DNA from: Corynebacterium kroppenstedtii DSM 44385
GTDB lineage: Bacteria; Actinomycetota; Actinomycetes; Mycobacteriales; Mycobacteriaceae
Assembly: GCF_000023145.1 (NCBI RefSeq)
Contig: NC_012704.1
Coordinates: 2,356,001-2,420,000 of the forward strand
Direction of reading: 5' to 3'
Length of the DNA stretch: 64,000 nt
This document shows, piece after piece, positions 26,807 through 36,712 of this stretch (the first letter of the stretch is position 1; each line of letters opens with the position of its first letter). Both the position numbers and the translations under genes were made by a program. The notes below the pieces were generated by a model. It ran no database searches. It was not told where the DNA came from and was given only the letters and a program-made list of their open reading frames with translations.

Positions 26807-27709
26807 ATGCAGACTGACGTTAAGTTTTCCAGCGGAAACCAAACCATCGCGGGCACATTGTTCATTCCCGACGAGGCGCAGGGTGCAAGCCCCGCGATTG
26901 TCATTAGCCACCCATTCGGCAGTGTCCGCCAACAATCGCCGATCAATTACGCAACACGGCTGACCAAGGAAGGCTTCGTCACATTAACGTTCGACGCCGC
27001 CTACCAGGGAGAAAGCACCGGCGAACCTCGCCAGCTCGAAGACCCCTTCATTCGGGTTGAAAACATCAAGGACGCAGTTAGTTATCTGGCGACGCGTGAG
27101 GAGGTCGACGCCGATCGGATCGGTGCTCTCGGCATTTGCGCCTCCGGCGGGTTCGTACCGTTCGCGGCGTCCAGTGATATCCGGATCAAGGCGGTCGCCA
27201 CTGTCAGCGGTGCCGATCTAGGTGACGTGTACAGGTCCCAGACCGAGACGCTGCCGAAACTCCTCAAAGCCTCAGCACAGGCTCGCACCGATCGTGCAGC
27301 GGGTAAGGACGTCGAAGCACAGCCGATGATCCCGATGACACAGGATCAGGCAAACGAGTACCCCGATCGTTCGATGTACAAGGAAGCCTACGACTATTAC
27401 CGCACGGACCGTGCCAAAGATGACCGAGCACCGAATACCGTCGATCCGACGAGCTTCGACCGCATCGCCGTATTCGACGCCTACGGTTTCATCGATCAGA
27501 TCTCGCCACGTCCATTGCTCATGATTGCCGGAAGTGACGCGGACACGCTGCCGTATTCGCAGAACTCGATTGAGAAGGCGCAAGAACCAAAGGAATTGTT
27601 CATTATCGACGGCGCGTCACACGTCGACCTCTACGACAAGCCCGAATACGTCGATCCGGCTGTCGCCAAGATGAGCTCCTTCTTTCATGAGAACCTCGCG
27701 ACAAACTGA
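26807..27709 (+). CDS. Alpha/beta hydrolase of the dienelactone-hydrolase type
   Basis: A 300-residue cytosolic hydrolase. ATG 26807 follows AAGGAAGG. It has the oxyanion segment ISHPFGSVRQQ, nucleophile elbow GICASG (Cys as in dienelactone hydrolase), the acid in GSDAD and the catalytic His in GASHVDLYD. Members of this group act on small esters or unknown xenobiotics. A decayed paralogue follows at 27768-28681. Confidence 0.8.
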   Translation: MQTDVKFSSGNQTIAGTLFIPDEAQGASPAIVISHPFGSVRQQSPINYATRLTKEGFVTLTFDAAYQGESTGEPRQLEDPFIRVENIKDAVSYLATREEVDADRIGALGICASGGFVPFAASSDIRIKAVATVSGADLGDVYRSQTETLPKLLKASAQARTDRAAGKDVEAQPMIPMTQDQANEYPDRSMYKEAYDYYRTDRAKDDRAPNTVDPTSFDRIAVFDAYGFIDQISPRPLLMIAGSDADTLPYSQNSIEKAQEPKELFIIDGASHVDLYDKPEYVDPAVAKMSSFFHENLATN

Positions 27710-27767
27710 TTATTTAACGAACTGATTCCTCAAGGCGAACTGACCCGCGACCTGTAAAGGAGCAAGC

Positions 27768-28681
27768 ACGAGCAAAGACATCAACATCAAGACTCCCAAC
27801 GGTTATGGCACAACACTCTCTGCAGTTATCAATTTCCCTCCAGAGTTCGATGCCTCACAGACCTATCCCGCCATCGTCGTTTCCCACCCCGGTGGTGGCG
27901 TGAAGGAGCAAACCGCAGGACTCTACGCCAAAAAAGTCGCCGAATACGAATTTGTCACCGTCGTCTACGATGCGTCCTTCCAGGGCGCCAGTTCTGGTTA
28001 ACCCCGTCAGCTGGAGAATCCACATATCAGGACCGAGGATGTTAGCGCTGTGGTCGACTATCTCACCACTCTGGACTACGTCGATAACGAACGAATAGGT
28101 GCCATGGGAATTTGCGCCGGGGTTGGTTATACCGCCAACGCCGCGATCAATGACCCTCGAATCAAGGCCGTGGGCACCGTGAGCCTGATTAATATCGGTC
28201 AGATGTTCCGCAACGGGTGGGACGGATCAGTTACCGATGCCGAGGCGGCACCGATTCTCGAGCAGGCAGCACAGGCGCGGACCACTGATGCCGCTGGTCA
28301 GGATAATGGGTTCCCCCTGGCACCGATGAACGAGGACGATGCCCCCAATGAGGAGCTACGCCAGGCGTGGGAGTACTACCACACCCCCGCTGCGAGCATC
28401 CCAACGCTCGAGGTTGGATGACTACCCGTAGTCTGTCGCAGATCATCACATACGACGCCTTCCACAAGGCCGAGACTTATCTCGCTCAACCGCTGTTGAT
28501 CGTTGCCGGGAGCGAAGCTGGGTCGAAGTGGATGAGCGATGATCTCTACGAACGAGCTGCCAGTACAGACAAATCCTTTCACGTAGTTGAAGGTGCGAAT
28601 CACATGGATCTTTACGATGGCGAGAAAGAGGTGGCTGAGGCCGTCGATAATCTCGGGTCCTTCTTCAGCGACAAGCTCTAA
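27768..28681 (+). pseudogene. Decayed second dienelactone-hydrolase-like gene
   Basis: The reading frame clearly matches the intact paralogue upstream (VVSHPGGGVKEQ, GICAGVG elbow, GSEAG, GANHMDLYD) but carries three lesions. The expected start codon is ACG at 27768-27770, at correct distance from AAAGGAG. A TAA at 27999-28001 replaces the Glu of the GEPRQLE segment. One base is missing in the C5 run at 28384-28388, shifting the frame until the end at 28681. Three independent lesions make sequencing error unlikely. Product non-functional. Confidence 0.85.
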
Positions 28682-28732
28682 GCCCCCAGGCTATAAGACC
28701 CCGGAGGGAATAGCACCGCAACCAGCGGAAAC

Positions 28733-29377
28733 TTAGGCTAGCGCCTTCAACCTGGCGTCGAGGTTGGCGGTGCGCTTATCCTCGTTGAAGCTCAACGCAA
28801 AGCAGACAATACCGACAAGGATTCCGTACACCGTCCACGGTCGCGACTCAGTGATGTGCGCGCGGATGAACGCCAGTGCTTTTCTCCTGATGAAGCGGGA
28901 GAAATAAAACGATCCCACGAAGTAGCCCACCACGGCGCTGATAGCGAGACCCAATCGTGCCCATCCCCACGGGCTTGGGGCTCTATTTTCATCAATTTTC
29001 GACGGTGTGGCCTGCGGTAACTCGCTTTCCGACGGCGAAGTTCCCGCCCCCTCGGCGGCTTCCAGCCCAGGGTCCTCAGACACGGCGGCCTCAGGAGAAT
29101 TATTATCCGTGTCTGCCGAGTCTTCCGACGACTCTGTCGTCATCCATATCACCGCGAACGCGGATCCTAGTATCCCTACCTTCGTAGCCACCCGGCGCGG
29201 CTTCGATTCAATACCACCTGAGGCGTACCAACCTCCGATCAGGGAAGATACCAATACTCGTTGGGCAAAGCCGGGCGCACCCCGTTTGTCCGGAGGCAGT
29301 GAGTCGATACGGTCTTTCGCTTCGCTGAGACGTCGTGTGGCTCCGTGGGGAAACTGATCTCTCCTGCTTAGGTGCAT
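28733..29377 (-). CDS. Hypothetical membrane protein with acidic linker
   Basis: A 214-residue protein. An Arg-rich N-terminus, a hydrophobic segment at about 68-82 (VGILGSAFAVIWMT), an acidic Ser/Glu-rich linker to about 130, then two spans (ARLGLAISAVVGYFVGSFYF and WTVYGILVGIVCFALSF) separated by a basic helix. No family recognised. The start has no strong ribosome site, and internal starts are possible. Confidence 0.5.
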   Translation of the reverse strand: MHLSRRDQFPHGATRRLSEAKDRIDSLPPDKRGAPGFAQRVLVSSLIGGWYASGGIESKPRRVATKVGILGSAFAVIWMTTESSEDSADTDNNSPEAAVSEDPGLEAAEGAGTSPSESELPQATPSKIDENRAPSPWGWARLGLAISAVVGYFVGSFYFSRFIRRKALAFIRAHITESRPWTVYGILVGIVCFALSFNEDKRTANLDARLKALA

Positions 29378-29398
29378 GGCCCCCAGACTAACAAGGCT

Positions 29399-29980
29399 TT
29401 ACTCACTGCCTCCTTGTTTTTCTGCAACGGAATAAAGCTGCACAGTCAACCGATCGCCGACTAGCGCTGAGACCTGCCGTGCCACCGCACTAGGGTTCGC
29501 CACCTCTAAGCACACTAAAGCGTCCGTAATAACGTCGTGCAGATCCCTCGCCATCTATGCAGCAGATGATGCAAAGACCGCTTGCGTCCGGGACGCACGA
29601 ATAAATTCGAGCACCACGATAGCTTCTACCTTTCAGGGTTCATCAACAGGAAGAACCTGTTCCAGAAGATCCTGTAGAGCATTTAATGCTTTTTCGCCCG
29701 TGAGTCCCCTTAGTTGTTCGACTGGATGATGTTCGAGGCGTCGGCCCATACGGTCTCCGGCTTCTTGGGCTGCCGCGGCAAGTAAATCCTCGTGGCCGCC
29801 GAAAAAGTGCCGTACTGACCCAATATTTAGGTCTGCTTCTGCCGCCACTTTTCTTTCGTACCGAGCCAACACCCGGGATGCCTCTTCCCTCGGCAGACCC
29901 CGCCTGTGTCCGTTTCCACGATGCAGTTTGGAAAGAAGGGTGTGGGGGCAAATGAACAACAACCAAACTTCCGGCGAACC
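29399..29980 (-). pseudogene. TetR-family regulator with two nonsense codons
   Basis: A single minus-strand frame carries the TetR pattern: helix-turn-helix AAEADLNIGSVRHFFGGHED, then QEAGDRMGRR, and after TGA 29633-29635 the ligand-domain segment VVLEFIRASRTQAVFASSAA, a TAG at 29555-29557, and the tail DLHDVITDALVCLEV...ALVGDRL to TAA 29399-29401. Both stops are single-base changes from sense codons at conserved positions. The N-terminal start is not clear and has probably also decayed. The 5' boundary given is approximate. Targets unknown; the neighbouring hydrolase pseudogene may have been under its control. Confidence 0.75.
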
Positions 29981-30051
29981 TTCCGCAAATTCTGCAGCAG
30001 CATAGCTAGCGACCACCGTCACTACGCATACCACCTGTTTTCATAGTGGGT

Positions 30052-31326
30052 ATGAAAATACGTATTCGTTCCAATCACAACCGGAGGATCACCCCTCTGA
30101 TTGCTCCCCCACTTATTGTCACCACCCTCATTACCGGGTCCGCAGTTGCCATCTCCGCAACCCCAACCACCGCAGGTTCGGCTGTCCCATCTTCTAGCGC
30201 TCCAAGCCCTGGCGCGACAAACCAAACCCGTTATAACGGCATGTTCGACCTCGGCAAGGCGACTCAAGATCCTAGCGTCGGCGGATTATCCGGACTGACC
30301 TCTCTTGCTGATGGTTCCTATCTAGCCATCTCAGATGACAAAGGCGATCATGGCCCCACCCGCGCATACCGATTGAACATCGATAACAGTGGCCGGGCAC
30401 AAGTCATCGGCCGGGTGGTTTTCACCAACCCAGATGGAAGTGCGTACAACCCTAAGGAATTCGACGCCGAAGAGATCCGCCAATTGCCCAATGGGCACCT
30501 GTTGTGGACGACAGAGGGTGGGTCACAAGGTGCAGAGAATCGTTCCCCCCTTATCATCGAATCCGATAGAACCGGACGTGAGATTCGCCGTATTCATCCT
30601 CCGCAGTACCACGTCCCCAGCCCTGAAGATGCGCCGGACACTAAAGAAGCTAAAGGCATAAGCCCCAATAAGGGGCCAGAAGGGATGACCATTTCTCCTG
30701 ATGGAGAAACCATTTACACGATCAACGAAAACTCTCTGGCGCAGGATGGACCAAGCAATACTCCCCAGTCGGGATCCAAAACGCGACTAACCGTCTACAA
30801 CACTGCGACAGGGAAGCCCAGCGCGGAATATGTGGTTGACGTAGATCCCACGTATGCCCCCGAAGCCGACCGCGGATATGCTTCCCTAGCTACGTCCCCG
30901 GATGGAAACCTTTACGCCCTACAACGCGGATATATCCCCAAACAAGGAAACCGCGCAGAGATCTACCGATTAGATGTAAAAGGAGCTACCAACGTTCTCG
31001 GCCGGGAACGCCTCAACGGTACCGAAGTAGCAATCAAGCGCGAGAAGGTCTTCGATTTCGTTGATTCGAAACTCGGTAATAGTGCACATCCGGGTGCCAG
31101 AGGCGTTCCGGAGTCTCCCGAAAACGTGGAAGGCATGACCTTCGCAGCCCCGCCAGCCGGAGCCCCGGCTACCAATTCCCTGTCCACTGGCTCCCGTTCC
31201 AACGGCCGAGGCACTGGAGTATCTAAAACGCCAGTGGGGGACAATCGTGTTTACCTCATCTCGGACAATAACTTCAGCGATTCGCAACGCACGGTAGTCC
31301 ATTCCCTGGACATCGCTCCTCGCTAG
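30052..31326 (+). CDS. Secreted phytase-like esterase-domain protein
   Basis: A 424-residue exported protein with a Sec signal (about residues 12-40, LIAPPLIVTTLITGSAVAIS). The mature part matches the 'esterase-like activity of phytase' (PF13449-type) beta-propeller: GGLSGLTSLADGSYLAISDD, the FDAEEIRQLPNGHLLWTTEG signature, GPEGMTISPDGETIYTINE and a final NRVYLISDNNFSDSQRT. Substrates of this family are not settled; phosphate-ester hydrolysis is suggested. Ends just before the DJ-1-like gene. Confidence 0.8.
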   Translation: MKIRIRSNHNRRITPLIAPPLIVTTLITGSAVAISATPTTAGSAVPSSSAPSPGATNQTRYNGMFDLGKATQDPSVGGLSGLTSLADGSYLAISDDKGDHGPTRAYRLNIDNSGRAQVIGRVVFTNPDGSAYNPKEFDAEEIRQLPNGHLLWTTEGGSQGAENRSPLIIESDRTGREIRRIHPPQYHVPSPEDAPDTKEAKGISPNKGPEGMTISPDGETIYTINENSLAQDGPSNTPQSGSKTRLTVYNTATGKPSAEYVVDVDPTYAPEADRGYASLATSPDGNLYALQRGYIPKQGNRAEIYRLDVKGATNVLGRERLNGTEVAIKREKVFDFVDSKLGNSAHPGARGVPESPENVEGMTFAAPPAGAPATNSLSTGSRSNGRGTGVSKTPVGDNRVYLISDNNFSDSQRTVVHSLDIAPR

Positions 31327-31387
31327 TGGCCCGCCACCAGCGGATACTCAAAGGCACCTCGCGGTAATACTTTTTGACGGGTTCGAG

Positions 31388-31954
31388 TTGCTTGATGCGT
31401 TCGGCCCTATAGAGCTCTTCAGCGCAATCCCCGATGTAAAAATTCAACTGGTAGCTCAGCGAACTGGCGCCGTCCGAAGCGCTCAAGGCGTTGAAGTGAT
31501 TGCAGAATTAGAGTACGGCGAGCTTAACGATCCCGATATCATCTTGGTCCCCGGAGGTATGGGAACACGGACGTTGGCTCGCGACAAATCGTTCTTGTCT
31601 TGGCTAACAGATATCGGAACCCGATCAGAGATAGTGGCATCAGTTTGCACGGAATCAGCACTGTTGGCCGCGGCTAGTCTCCTCGAAAGCCATCGAGCGA
31701 CGAGCAACAAACTAGCTTTTGAATGGGCGTCCTCATTTGGCAACGATGTTTCTTGGGAGTATCAAGCGCGGTGGATCCACGACGGTTGTCGATGGACATC
31801 CTCGGGCGTTGCAGCCGGCATGGACATGGCCGCCGCGCTGATTGGACACCTGTTTGGGCAAGAGATTCAAACGGAAGTAACCAAGCGCGTTGAATACCAA
31901 CCACAGACCGATAGCACTATCGATCCTTTTGCACGCTTCCAGGGCCCACGCTAA
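31388..31954 (+). CDS. DJ-1/PfpI-family protein, 5' end damaged
   Basis: A glutamine-amidotransferase-like fold: nucleophile elbow ASVCTESALLAAA, LVPGGMGTR and C-terminal TSSGVAAGMDMAAALIGHLFG. The matching family start (RHLAVILFDGFELLDAFGPIE) begins around 31354, but that stretch contains no ATG, GTG or TTG; the first usable codon is TTG 31388, which would delete the first beta-strand. So the start codon has probably been lost and the gene is likely a pseudogene. Such proteins resemble isonitrile hydratases or the ligand domain of AraC-type regulators. Confidence 0.65.
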   Translation: MLDAFGPIELFSAIPDVKIQLVAQRTGAVRSAQGVEVIAELEYGELNDPDIILVPGGMGTRTLARDKSFLSWLTDIGTRSEIVASVCTESALLAAASLLESHRATSNKLAFEWASSFGNDVSWEYQARWIHDGCRWTSSGVAAGMDMAAALIGHLFGQEIQTEVTKRVEYQPQTDSTIDPFARFQGPR

Positions 31955-32062
31955 GCAACCGCTACGCGATTCGACCAGAGCGATGACGACCGAAAAGACC
32001 CCAGCGCAGCGTCGATAATGAAATCCCGGTCACAGCAACGCTGAAATTTCAGCGTCACCCCG

Positions 32063-32068
32063 TACACT
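32063..32068 (+). promoter_or_regulatory. Putative -10 element of a leaderless promoter
   Basis: TACACT ends seven bases before ATG 32076, with no ribosome binding site, the same arrangement as at 8703. Confidence 0.4.
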
Positions 32069-32075
32069 AGAGGGC

Positions 32076-32312
32076 ATGTTCGGACGAAAATCAGCGGCTG
32101 ACAAAGCTGCGGCCGCTACCTATGAAGCTGCGGAACGCACCACAGTCCCGCTGGACGTGCCCATGACGCGGATGATGGCCGAAGAGCTACCGATCCTGGA
32201 TAGTTCGTCCCGGCAACGGGTCAATGACCTGCTCAGGGAATATGATGGGCCGCTCATTACCAGCGTGGACATGTTGCCCGAAGAGATACGCGACATCATG
32301 AACCTCTACTAA
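32076..32312 (+). CDS. 78-residue hypothetical protein
   Basis: A small soluble protein starting MFGRKSAADKAAAATYEAAE, with an Ala-rich helix followed by PLDVPMTRMMAEELPIL and an acidic C-terminus (VDMLPEEIRDIMNLY). No membrane segment or cysteine. The leaderless-type promoter directly before its ATG supports expression. It lies upstream of dprE1 on the same strand but 214 bases away. Family not recognised. Confidence 0.6.
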   Translation: MFGRKSAADKAAAATYEAAERTTVPLDVPMTRMMAEELPILDSSSRQRVNDLLREYDGPLITSVDMLPEEIRDIMNLY

Positions 32313-32526
32313 ACCCGCCTTTACCCGTCTTTCCAGTGTCGGCTCCCATCAAGTCGATACTCGCCTATCACTGCGACAGGCGTAAAACTATGGCGTAGAA
32401 CTATACGGGTGGTAGCGCGGGAAGCTTTGTGGCCGCTCACGGCTCCAGCCGAGATCGCCACAGAGGCTCCCACGCTCGTGTGATCGCGCACAACCAATCT
32501 GACGTACCAAGGAGAAAGAGTTAGAA

Positions 32527-33960
32527 GTGAGCTCAACCACGACAGATCAACTACCGCTAGAGCACCGTCGTCTCACAGGGTGGGGGCGCACTCAGCCGGC
32601 TTCGAGTGAAGTCCTGTCCACGCCCGACCTGGACCTGATTGCCCGCGCAGTGCGGGAGGTTGCCGAGCAAAACGAGGACAAGCCCGACTACCTCAAGCGT
32701 GGCGTGATCGCCCGTGGTCTGGGCCGTTCCTACGGCGACCCGGCCCAGAACAGCGGTGGTCTTGTCGTCGACATGGCTGCGCTCAATGAAATCCACTCCA
32801 TTGACCCGGACACGGCTATTGCCGACGTCGACGGTGGCGTCACCCTCGACCAACTCATGAAAGCCGCACTCCCCTACGGGCTGTGGGTTCCGGTGCTTCC
32901 CGGCACCCGGCAGGTCACCATCGGTGGAGCTATCGGCCCCGATATTCACGGCAAGAACCACCACTCCGCCGGTTCCTTCGGTAACCACGTCGCTTCCATG
33001 GAGCTTCTGGTTGCCGACGGCCGCATCCTGCACCTCGAGCCAGAGGGCAGCGCCGATGACCCCGATGGCGAACTCTTCTGGGCAACCGTCGGCGGCATGG
33101 GCCTCACCGGCATCATTGTGCGCGCACGCATCGCGATGACTCGTACCGAAACGGCCTACTTCATTGCCGACGGCGACATGACCGCGTCGCTGGACGAAAC
33201 CATCGAATTCCACTCCGACGGTTCGGAGAAGAACTACACCTACTCATCGGCATGGTTCGACGCTATTTCTCCCGAACCGAAACTGGGCCGTGCCGCCATC
33301 TCCCGCGGATCCCTGGCCACTCTGGACCAGTTGAAGGAATACGCCCCCAAGCTGGCGAAAAAGCCGTTAAAGTTCAACGCACCCCAGCTGATGACCGTCC
33401 CGGACATCTTCCCGAACTTCACCATGAACAAGCTGACCATGATGTCCATCGGTGAGCTGTGGTGGCTGAAGTCCGGAACGTACCGCAACAAGGTGCAGAA
33501 CCTGACGCAGTTCTACCAGCCGCTCGACCTCATCGGCGAGTGGAACCGCGGGTACGGCTCCAAGGGCTTCCTGCAGTACCAGTTCGTGGTCCCGCGCGAA
33601 GCTGTCGAACCTTTCAAAGAGATTGTCCGCGACATTCAGCGCTCCGGGCACTACTCCGCCCTCAACGTCTTCAAACTGTTCGGTGAAGGCAACCGCGCAC
33701 CTCTCTCCTACCCGATGCCCGGCTGGAACGTCTGCGTCGACTTCCCCATCAAGCCCGGCCTCGGCGACTTCCTGGATGACTTGGACAAACGAGTCATGGA
33801 ATTCGGTGGGCGCCTCTACCTAGCGAAGGAATCTCGCACCTCGGCCGAAAACTTCCACAAGATGTACCCCAAGATGGACAGCTGGCTGAAGACCCGCAAC
33901 ACCATCGACCCCAGCGGCGTGTTCGCCTCGGACATGTCCCGCCGTCTGGAACTGCACTAA
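32527..33960 (+). CDS. dprE1: Decaprenylphosphoryl-beta-D-ribose 2'-oxidase DprE1
   Basis: A 477-residue FAD flavoprotein of the VAO family: [16 protein letters not shown] loop, [22 protein letters not shown], and the substrate region [14 protein letters not shown]. The cysteine targeted by benzothiazinones in mycobacteria (Cys387 there) is conserved as Cys403. DprE1 and DprE2 convert decaprenyl-P-ribose to decaprenyl-P-arabinose, the sole arabinose donor for arabinan. Start GTG 32527 has AAGGAG about 16 bases upstream. dprE2 follows at 91 bases. Confidence 0.93.
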   Translation: MSSTTTDQLPLEHRRLTGWGRTQPASSEVLSTPDLDLIARAVREVAEQNEDKPDYLKRGVIARGLGRSYGDPAQNSGGLVVDMAALNEIHSIDPDTAIADVDGGVTLDQLMKAALPYGLWVPVLPGTRQVTIGGAIGPDIHGKNHHSAGSFGNHVASMELLVADGRILHLEPEGSADDPDGELFWATVGGMGLTGIIVRARIAMTRTETAYFIADGDMTASLDETIEFHSDGSEKNYTYSSAWFDAISPEPKLGRAAISRGSLATLDQLKEYAPKLAKKPLKFNAPQLMTVPDIFPNFTMNKLTMMSIGELWWLKSGTYRNKVQNLTQFYQPLDLIGEWNRGYGSKGFLQYQFVVPREAVEPFKEIVRDIQRSGHYSALNVFKLFGEGNRAPLSYPMPGWNVCVDFPIKPGLGDFLDDLDKRVMEFGGRLYLAKESRTSAENFHKMYPKMDSWLKTRNTIDPSGVFASDMSRRLELH

Positions 33961-34051
33961 TCCGATCTGGTCAGTCCACACTCACTGCACGAATTGCATT
34001 ACTCCGCCGGGTCCGGTGACGGGCTCGGCACACAGAAAGGGTCCTTTCTTT

Positions 34052-34813
34052 ATGCTTAACGCCGTTGGGCACGCACAATCCATCCTTCTCCTCGGGGGAA
34101 CGTCGGACATGGGCCTCGCCATCGTCGAGGAATTCCTCTCCCGAGGCTCCGCCACCGTCACCCTCGCAGCCAGGAAAAACAGCAAAGATCTCCCCGCCGC
34201 GATTGACCGAATGAAGAAAGCAGGGGCGTCCGAGGTACGCACCATCGACTTCGATGCTCTCGACACCGAGTCACACAAGGCCGTCATCGACGAGGCCTTC
34301 AGCCACGGCGATATCGACCTCGCCATCGTCGCATTCGGCATTTTGGGCGACCAAGAAGAATTGTGGCAGAACCAAGAAAAAGCGGTTCAAGCTGCAGAGA
34401 TCAACTACACGGGCTCAGTGTCCGTCGGAGTTCTGCTCGGCCAAGCCATGAAGAAGCAGGGCCACGGGCAGATCGTGGCAATCTCCTCCGTCGCCGGTGA
34501 GGTCGTCCGACGCTCCAACTTCGTGTACGGCTCCACCAAGGCCGGGTTCGACGGCTTCTACCGCCAGCTGGGCGAGGCGCTGCGTGACAGTGGCGTCCGC
34601 GTCCTCGTTGTTCGCCCAGGCCAGGTGCGCACACAGATGACCGAAGGCCTTGACGACGCACCGCTGACCGTCAATAAAGAAGACGTTGCGGCCGCCGTCG
34701 CGAAAGCTGTCGACGACAACAAGTCCGTGATCTGGGTCCACCCGCTGTTCCGCTACGTCATGATGGCCCTGGCTCACATTCCTGCCGGTATCCTGCGGAA
34801 ACTGCCTATCTAA
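34052..34813 (+). CDS. dprE2: Decaprenylphosphoryl-2-keto-beta-D-erythro-pentose reductase DprE2
   Basis: A 253-residue short-chain dehydrogenase with [10 protein letters not shown] nucleotide motif, catalytic SSVAGE...YGSTK (Ser-Tyr-x-x-x-Lys) and a C-terminal membrane-proximal hydrophobic helix ([14 protein letters not shown]). It completes the epimerisation begun by DprE1. ATG 34052 is chosen over the upstream in-frame ATG-like start at 34016, which overlaps the intergenic region. In mycobacteria aftA and the emb genes follow; here a decarboxylase on the other strand follows instead. Confidence 0.92.
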   Translation: MLNAVGHAQSILLLGGTSDMGLAIVEEFLSRGSATVTLAARKNSKDLPAAIDRMKKAGASEVRTIDFDALDTESHKAVIDEAFSHGDIDLAIVAFGILGDQEELWQNQEKAVQAAEINYTGSVSVGVLLGQAMKKQGHGQIVAISSVAGEVVRRSNFVYGSTKAGFDGFYRQLGEALRDSGVRVLVVRPGQVRTQMTEGLDDAPLTVNKEDVAAAVAKAVDDNKSVIWVHPLFRYVMMALAHIPAGILRKLPI

Positions 34814-34869
34814 GGGAAACTGGCGACGCAGGTCCCGGCGCGAACAACCGCGATCGGGCGTCAGAGCGA

Positions 34870-36525
34870 TCACTTTGAGTTGGCGTCGTTAATGGCCTTC
34901 CCGATTTTCTTCAGCAACTTCGGGTAGTCCTTCGGCGCAGTGCAGACCTCGATAAGCACCAGCCGATCCTGGTTGTCCTGCGCCTTCTCAAAGGCGTCAT
35001 TGAGCTCTGTGCGCGTGGTGGCCTTCAGCGTCACGACCTTGTCGTCGGTGCCGCCGAGAGCCTGGGGAATCACCCGCCAATCCCACGCCGTGATGTCGTT
35101 GTACTCGGCGTCCTCGCCGTGAATCGAGCGCTCCACCGCGTAGCCGTCGTTATTCACCACAATGACGACGCCGTTAACGCCTTCCCGCATCCAGGTGCCG
35201 AGCTCCTGGACTGTCAGCTGCGCGGAGCCGTCGCCAATAACAAGCACCGGACGACGCCCCGGGCAGGCGAGACCAGCGCCCATCGCGGCGGGAAGCGTGT
35301 ATCCGATGGACCCCCATAGCGGCTGGCCAATGAAGGTCGTGTCCGCTGGGAAACGCATCTTCGCCAGGCCGAAGAAACTGGTGCCCTGATCAGCCACAAC
35401 GATGTTTCCCTCGGTGAGCACCCCGGCCAAAGTCGGCCACACATCGTCCTGGACCAAGGGCCCATCAGCATCCGCCACCCAGTGGTGCGGCTCCGGTTCC
35501 GGGACCGCCCCCGGCGCGCGATCTGCAAATGACGGGGCGAGCTCGGCGAGTGCGTCCAGCGCATCAGCGATGTTCAGCGGCGCGAAGGTTTTATCGCCCA
35601 CCTTCGCGTAATTAGTGGCGATATCCACACAGCGTGCCGGGTCGATCTTCTGGCTGAAGCTGGCCGTCGTCGTATCGGTAAAACGAACACCGGCCATGAC
35701 CAGGCGATCCGCCCCCTCCACAGCTTTGCGAACGTCGGGCTCGGAAGCCGCGCCCGCATACACGCCCAAGAAGAACGGGTCTTCCTCGTTAACGAGCGTT
35801 TTGCCCCACATCAAGGTGGCATGAGGAATACCGCCGCTGAGCAGCCGGTTCAGGTTTTCTGTCGCACCCATCCGGTGAACCAGGAGATCCGCCAACACCG
35901 TCACATCGCGGCCCTCCAAGAATTCAGAGGCAGCCGCACGGAACTCCGCTAGAGCGCGGTCGGAGGTGTAGGAGCGGGCGCCACCCAGAGGAGACGAGGG
36001 CGGCTCAACCTCGACGCGGGCGACGTCGGTAGGCACCACAATGTATCCGGGCCGCCGATGCGTCTGCACCGCGCGGAGTACACGATCCACTTCGTCCACC
36101 GCATCCGCGGGAGTTAGATCGGCAACGGCGCAGGTTACCTCACTAGCCATGCGTCGGAAATGAGAAAAGTCACCATCACCGAGGCTGTGGTGCAGCAGAC
36201 GTCGGGACGCCTGCGCATCCTTCGACGGGGCGCCGACAATGTGGACCACCGGCACGTTCTCCGAGAACGAACCGGCGATCGCGTTGATAGCCGAGAGCTC
36301 ACCCACCCCGAATGTTGTGACGACGGCACCGATGCCGTTCATGCGCGCGTACCCGTCGGCCGCGTAGCCCGCGTTCAGCTCATTGGCGTTGCCGACCCAG
36401 TGCAACGCATCATGCCCCGTAATGTGATCCAGGAACTCCAGGTTGAAATCACCCGGGACCCCAAAAACATCCTTAATGTGCAGTTCAGCTAGGCGATCTG
36501 CAATGTAATCAGCAACCGTGTACAT
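34870..36525 (-). CDS. ThDP-dependent 2-oxo-acid decarboxylase (pyruvate/indolepyruvate type)
   Basis: A 551-residue enzyme. ATG 36523-36525 follows AAGGAG. It has the N-terminal catalytic Glu (GNANELNAGYAADGYAR), the HH dyad of decarboxylases (RRLLHHSLGDGDF) and the ThDP motif GDGSAQLTVQELG...NNDGYAVE. The HH pair separates it from acetolactate synthases. It should decarboxylate pyruvate, phenylpyruvate or indolepyruvate to the aldehyde in the cytosol; substrate cannot be told from sequence. Convergent with dprE2. Confidence 0.85.
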   Translation of the reverse strand: MYTVADYIADRLAELHIKDVFGVPGDFNLEFLDHITGHDALHWVGNANELNAGYAADGYARMNGIGAVVTTFGVGELSAINAIAGSFSENVPVVHIVGAPSKDAQASRRLLHHSLGDGDFSHFRRMASEVTCAVADLTPADAVDEVDRVLRAVQTHRRPGYIVVPTDVARVEVEPPSSPLGGARSYTSDRALAEFRAAASEFLEGRDVTVLADLLVHRMGATENLNRLLSGGIPHATLMWGKTLVNEEDPFFLGVYAGAASEPDVRKAVEGADRLVMAGVRFTDTTTASFSQKIDPARCVDIATNYAKVGDKTFAPLNIADALDALAELAPSFADRAPGAVPEPEPHHWVADADGPLVQDDVWPTLAGVLTEGNIVVADQGTSFFGLAKMRFPADTTFIGQPLWGSIGYTLPAAMGAGLACPGRRPVLVIGDGSAQLTVQELGTWMREGVNGVVIVVNNDGYAVERSIHGEDAEYNDITAWDWRVIPQALGGTDDKVVTLKATTRTELNDAFEKAQDNQDRLVLIEVCTAPKDYPKLLKKIGKAINDANSK

Positions 36526-36712
36526 AGTTCTCCTTCGCATGGCTCGGTGGAGCCAGCATCGTATGGCGAGGGATTCATCACGTGTGCTCGGCATGGCGGG
36601 TTGGCCACGTGGACACGTGACGACATCGATGCCGCTGGGTTCGCGGCACCCCACCCATACTGTCAGGAAAACGTATTAAGTAGGTTGCGGGGAGGTAAAA
36701 AATGTCGGTGAA

